From: Nostocales cyanobacterium HT-58-2
GTDB taxonomy: Bacteria; Cyanobacteriota; Cyanobacteriia; Cyanobacteriales; Nostocaceae
Assembly: GCA_002163975.1 (NCBI GenBank)
Contig: CP019636.1
Location: 6,451,501-6,515,500, forward strand
Reading direction: 5' to 3'
Length of the DNA: 64,000 nt
Part shown: one piece after another, positions 61,155 through 64,000 of the stretch
How the letters are laid out: the number at the start of each line of letters is the position of its first letter
Position numbering within the stretch: the stretch's first letter is position 1
Notes under the pieces: model-generated
What the model saw: the letters and a program-made list of their open reading frames with translations, nothing else
What the model was told of the DNA's origin: nothing
Databases searched by the model: none
Program-made: the position numbers and the translations under genes

Positions 61155-62807
61155 ATGAACAAAAAAAATAAAATCTTAGCTAACCTGGAATATATAGTTC
61201 CCATAATTGCATCAATTTCATTATTGATATCATGTCTAGTTATTTCTCCAAAAAAATATTTTTGGAATGATGAACTATATTCTTATTATTTTCTAGCTGA
61301 CTCATCTTTTACAAAAATGATGGTTGCTTTTCATGACAAAATTAATAACACACCTCCTTTATATTTTATTTTAGGATGGTTGTGGGCTAGAGTTTTTGGT
61401 TCTACGGAACTATCACTCCGCTTATTCTCTTCTTTAGGAATGTGCATAGCTTGTGTAACTGTTTGGATAACGTTACGTCGTACTTATAATTTTTGGTCAG
61501 CTTCCATTGGAACTCTAGCTGTATTTTGTACCTCAGATATTATATTAGATCAGAATGCAGAAGCCCGAATGTATGGCTTATTTCTTGCTACTTCTTCATT
61601 AGCTTTACTATACTTTGATGTTCTTAACAGAATTCCAGAATTCTCATGGAGAATATGGCTTTTTAATTTTTTCATTCATGATGCTATTGTTCAAACGCAT
61701 CTTTTTGGTTTATTTTACAGTGGAGCAGTTCTTTTCTCTCTAATAATTAGAGATAGATGCTTGAATATCTTTAGAGCAAAAATTTATCTCTCGATTGTTC
61801 TAAGTTGGTTTTCACTTATTTTGTATATTCCTTCTTTTCTAAATCAAGCTGATGCTGGTAAGCCACGTACATGGGTTCCTACTCCAACTTCTCAAGATTT
61901 ATTAAATTTAATCAATCTCTCTTCATCATCATTTTTAAATCTATTTGTACTATTTTTATTAGTTTTAATTTCTGGATTGCTATTTATTGGTGAAACTGAG
62001 AGTACTCGTGCCTCTCTGGTAGGTCAGCAAAATACTCCAAACACCAAAGCAGAAACATCTCTTTTGATATTTGCCTATATTTTTTTAGCTGTTCCTGTTT
62101 TTGTTTGGATGATTTCGCGTACGGTAAAACCTATCTTTTGGGATAGGTACATGATACCTAGTACTTTAGGCTGGGCAATACTCTTAGCTTCTTTATCTTC
62201 ACGTATCATTTTGAGCAACAAAAATTCTAATAATTTCAGAATATCGAGATTTTTAGTGTTCACACAAAAAACAATTTTACTATTAGTACTATGCACTATC
62301 CTTCTCATACATCCAATTAGCTATGCAAAGAGCTACCAAAGACAGTACCTGCCTGGATTAAATGATAACAAGTATGGCTATAGACAATTACCTATTGTTG
62401 TGCAAGCTTCCGCTCAATTTCTCAAACGCCTCCATTACTCTCCTGAACGAAATAGGTATTTTTTTATATTAGATTGGCAAGCAGCAGTAGATGATGCAAG
62501 TGGACAATTTAGTCCACAAGAGTACAAGCACCTTGATGCACTGAAACGTAACTATCCCAAATTATTTCAAAACCAGATTTTACAAAGTCAGGATTTTCTT
62601 AAAAAATACAATTCTTTTTTAGTTTTGGACTACTTAGATTACAAGAAAAAATGTCCTATAAAAGCAAAAGGTTCAAAATGGGACAATATTCATTGTCCAC
62701 AATGGTTGGAAATGAGGATTTTGAGGAACTCAGATTATCAAGTCAAACATCTGGGTGAAGTTTATGATGAATCTTTATTGCTAGTAGAAAACAGAAAGAA
62801 AATCTAG
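61155..62807 (+). CDS. GT39-like (ArnT/PMT family) polyprenyl-phosphate sugar transferase
   Basis: The ATG at 61155 (MNKKNKILANLEYI) gives 550 residues; a GTG at 61089 would overlap the GtrA gene. About ten hydrophobic helices in the first 420 residues; the first lumenal loop carries the conserved acidic pair in FWNDELYSYYFLADSS, typical of GT-C enzymes. NNTPPLYFILGWLWARVFGSTELSLRLFS is the usual PMT_2 signature. The C-terminal 130 residues form a soluble domain. It would use a polyprenyl-phosphate sugar on the outer face of the membrane. It lies between GtrA and a DPM-like synthase gene. Confidence 0.88.
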   Translation: MNKKNKILANLEYIVPIIASISLLISCLVISPKKYFWNDELYSYYFLADSSFTKMMVAFHDKINNTPPLYFILGWLWARVFGSTELSLRLFSSLGMCIACVTVWITLRRTYNFWSASIGTLAVFCTSDIILDQNAEARMYGLFLATSSLALLYFDVLNRIPEFSWRIWLFNFFIHDAIVQTHLFGLFYSGAVLFSLIIRDRCLNIFRAKIYLSIVLSWFSLILYIPSFLNQADAGKPRTWVPTPTSQDLLNLINLSSSSFLNLFVLFLLVLISGLLFIGETESTRASLVGQQNTPNTKAETSLLIFAYIFLAVPVFVWMISRTVKPIFWDRYMIPSTLGWAILLASLSSRIILSNKNSNNFRISRFLVFTQKTILLLVLCTILLIHPISYAKSYQRQYLPGLNDNKYGYRQLPIVVQASAQFLKRLHYSPERNRYFFILDWQAAVDDASGQFSPQEYKHLDALKRNYPKLFQNQILQSQDFLKKYNSFLVLDYLDYKKKCPIKAKGSKWDNIHCPQWLEMRILRNSDYQVKHLGEVYDESLLLVENRKKI

Positions 62808-62827
62808 ATTTTTGAGAAGTAAACATT

Positions 62828-64000
62828 ATGAGTAAACAAGTTGTCATTACAGAGCCAGATTTTCAATCTATCAAAACTCTTGGAATTCGCGAGACTTATC
62901 GAGATCAGTACTGGCTAAAACAAGATCCAATCTATGAAGATAGGCTGCTGTGGAGAGCGCAGACTTTCCGACACATAGTTCATCTTCTACCAGGTCAAAC
63001 TATTTTAGAATTAGGTTGCGGTGAAGGTCATTTTACTCGTCAACTATTGCGTGTTTCTCGTGAGCAAAATCCTATCACTGCAGTCACTTTTCACTCTGAT
63101 AATCATAGACCAAAAGATTTTCCTGCATTTGTAGAATTTACAAATGCCTCTTCTGTTTTTGAAACTCTAGCAGGAAGGAGTTTCGACTTTATTATTGCTA
63201 TGGATCTTTTAGATGAACGTAATTGTGGGTGGCTTCTTCAAAAGATTAACGAATTACTCAAGCCTGGTGGACAAGTGATTTTTTATGAGAGCAACCCCTG
63301 GAATGTTGTTCTTAAACTGCGTCGATTTATTTCGCAATTATTGGGACGCAAAGATCCAAGGCGACTGCTGAGCCGCTCCAAACTGTATGAACTTATTTCG
63401 GAAGTTGGTTTTTTGAGAGTATTTGCCGTTCATAATGACTTTGTGTACGCACCACTCACACGCTCACTTGTGTGGTTTTTAAGAAACCTCTCAATTCTCC
63501 TAGAAAATACTCCTGGAATTCAAAACTTAGCTGGCTCTATTCTTATCCATGCTCAAAAGCCACCTCGCGTAGTTGAGCGACCAAAAATCTCTTTATTTGA
63601 ACATGAGCAATTAAGGAAATCTGTTTCTGTGGTCATTCCTTGTCATAATGAGGAAATGAATGTTGAGCCTCTGGTTAATAAACTCAGGGATTTCTATGGG
63701 GAATACATTCACGAAATCATTCCTGTTGATGACAATAGCCGAGACAATACTGCAGAGGTCATTCAACGACTAGCTCAAGAAGATCCAATCATCAAGCCTG
63801 TGTTTCGTTCTCCACCAAATGGTGTGGGTAGAGCGATTACAGATGGCTATCAAGTTGCTACAGGCAAATACATTTTGTCTATGGATTGTGATTTTCAGCA
63901 TCTCTTACCAGAAATCAGAGATTTGTTTGATGCGGCAGCAGAAGGATATGATGTCGTTGTTGGCAGCCGTTTTTCTCGCCACAGTGTACTGCTCAATTAT
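62828..64000 (+). CDS. methyltransferase-GT2 fusion (dolichol-phosphate-mannose-synthase-like), truncated by the window edge
   Basis: The ATG at 62828 lies 20 bp after the previous stop, and the frame is open to the edge (391 codons). Residues about 55-180 are a class I methyltransferase (TILELGCGEGHFTRQLL, FDFIIAMDLLDE, LKPGGQVIFYE). Residues about 260 to the edge are a GT2 domain of the DPM/GtrB type (VSVVIPCHNEEMNVEPLV, EIIPVDDNSRDNT, ILSMDCDFQHLLPEI with the DxD-like DCD, VVGSRFSRHSV). Such GT2 enzymes make polyprenyl-phosphate sugars; with GtrA and GT39 this completes a flip-and-transfer set. Whether a membrane part follows is not visible. Confidence 0.88.
   Translation, partial: MSKQVVITEPDFQSIKTLGIRETYRDQYWLKQDPIYEDRLLWRAQTFRHIVHLLPGQTILELGCGEGHFTRQLLRVSREQNPITAVTFHSDNHRPKDFPAFVEFTNASSVFETLAGRSFDFIIAMDLLDERNCGWLLQKINELLKPGGQVIFYESNPWNVVLKLRRFISQLLGRKDPRRLLSRSKLYELISEVGFLRVFAVHNDFVYAPLTRSLVWFLRNLSILLENTPGIQNLAGSILIHAQKPPRVVERPKISLFEHEQLRKSVSVVIPCHNEEMNVEPLVNKLRDFYGEYIHEIIPVDDNSRDNTAEVIQRLAQEDPIIKPVFRSPPNGVGRAITDGYQVATGKYILSMDCDFQHLLPEIRDLFDAAAEGYDVVVGSRFSRHSVLLNY

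Overview
The window comes from a filamentous cyanobacterium, most likely of the order Nostocales. The evidence is the frequent HIP1 octamer GCGATCGC (for example 1787-1794), phylloquinone (men) genes, a high-light-inducible Chl-binding protein, a caa3-type cox locus of cyanobacterial layout, multi-PAS hybrid histidine kinases, and intergenic spacers full of short repeats such as GTTCCCTGTTCCC and CTCAGAACTCGACAC. Genus level (Scytonema, Tolypothrix or similar) is a guess.

Layout: 1-3850 holds a membrane-protein tail, a permuted-papain-like hypothetical protein and an RCK-type channel protein with an odd pore, flanked by two decayed IS200/IS605-like (TnpB-type) elements and a 21-bp tandem repeat. 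4283-6926 holds a DyP peroxidase convergent with a ferredoxin-metallo-beta-lactamase fusion. 7045-7520 holds a tiny transcription unit with a 26-residue peptide gene. 7945-14500 is the respiratory locus ctaB-ctaA (minus) divergent from ctaC-ctaD-ctaE (plus). 14631-20290 is mixed housekeeping: two conserved unknowns, an alcohol dehydrogenase, a zinc-ribbon protein, a glycosyltransferase, exonuclease III and an NAD(P)-binding protein.

20407-26780 is the most unusual part: an orphan HlyD-type adaptor, a leaderless subtilisin-like protease, and a two-gene unit encoding an aminoglycoside-phosphotransferase-like kinase followed by a HopA1-domain protein. Kinase plus HopA1 lyase pairs act as split dehydratases in class V lanthipeptide and thioamitide pathways, so this may be a cyanobacterial peptide- or protein-modifying system. 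No precursor peptide could be recognised.

26806-32435 is a phylloquinone block (DHNA-CoA thioesterase, menE, menC, menA, menF). It is followed by a 1230-residue multi-PAS hybrid kinase, proA, an aldehyde dehydrogenase fragment, mazG, a DUF2227-like protein and tRNA-Val(UAC). 40894-44981 is a CheR-CheB-hybrid kinase signalling unit. 45082-51219 holds alanine dehydrogenase, a HLIP, a small membrane protein, a secreted WD40 protein, a fructosamine-kinase-like protein and an M16 peptidase. 51898-64000 is a glycan assembly cluster running off the window: five GT2-type enzymes (one fused to a methyltransferase), an ABC exporter, a methyltransferase, an epimerase, a GtrA protein and a GT39-like transferase.

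A recurrent theme is intergenic repeat sequence lying in frame inside genes (alcohol dehydrogenase, menC, menE, the 810-residue kinase, the thioesterase tail), always in loops, linkers or termini.
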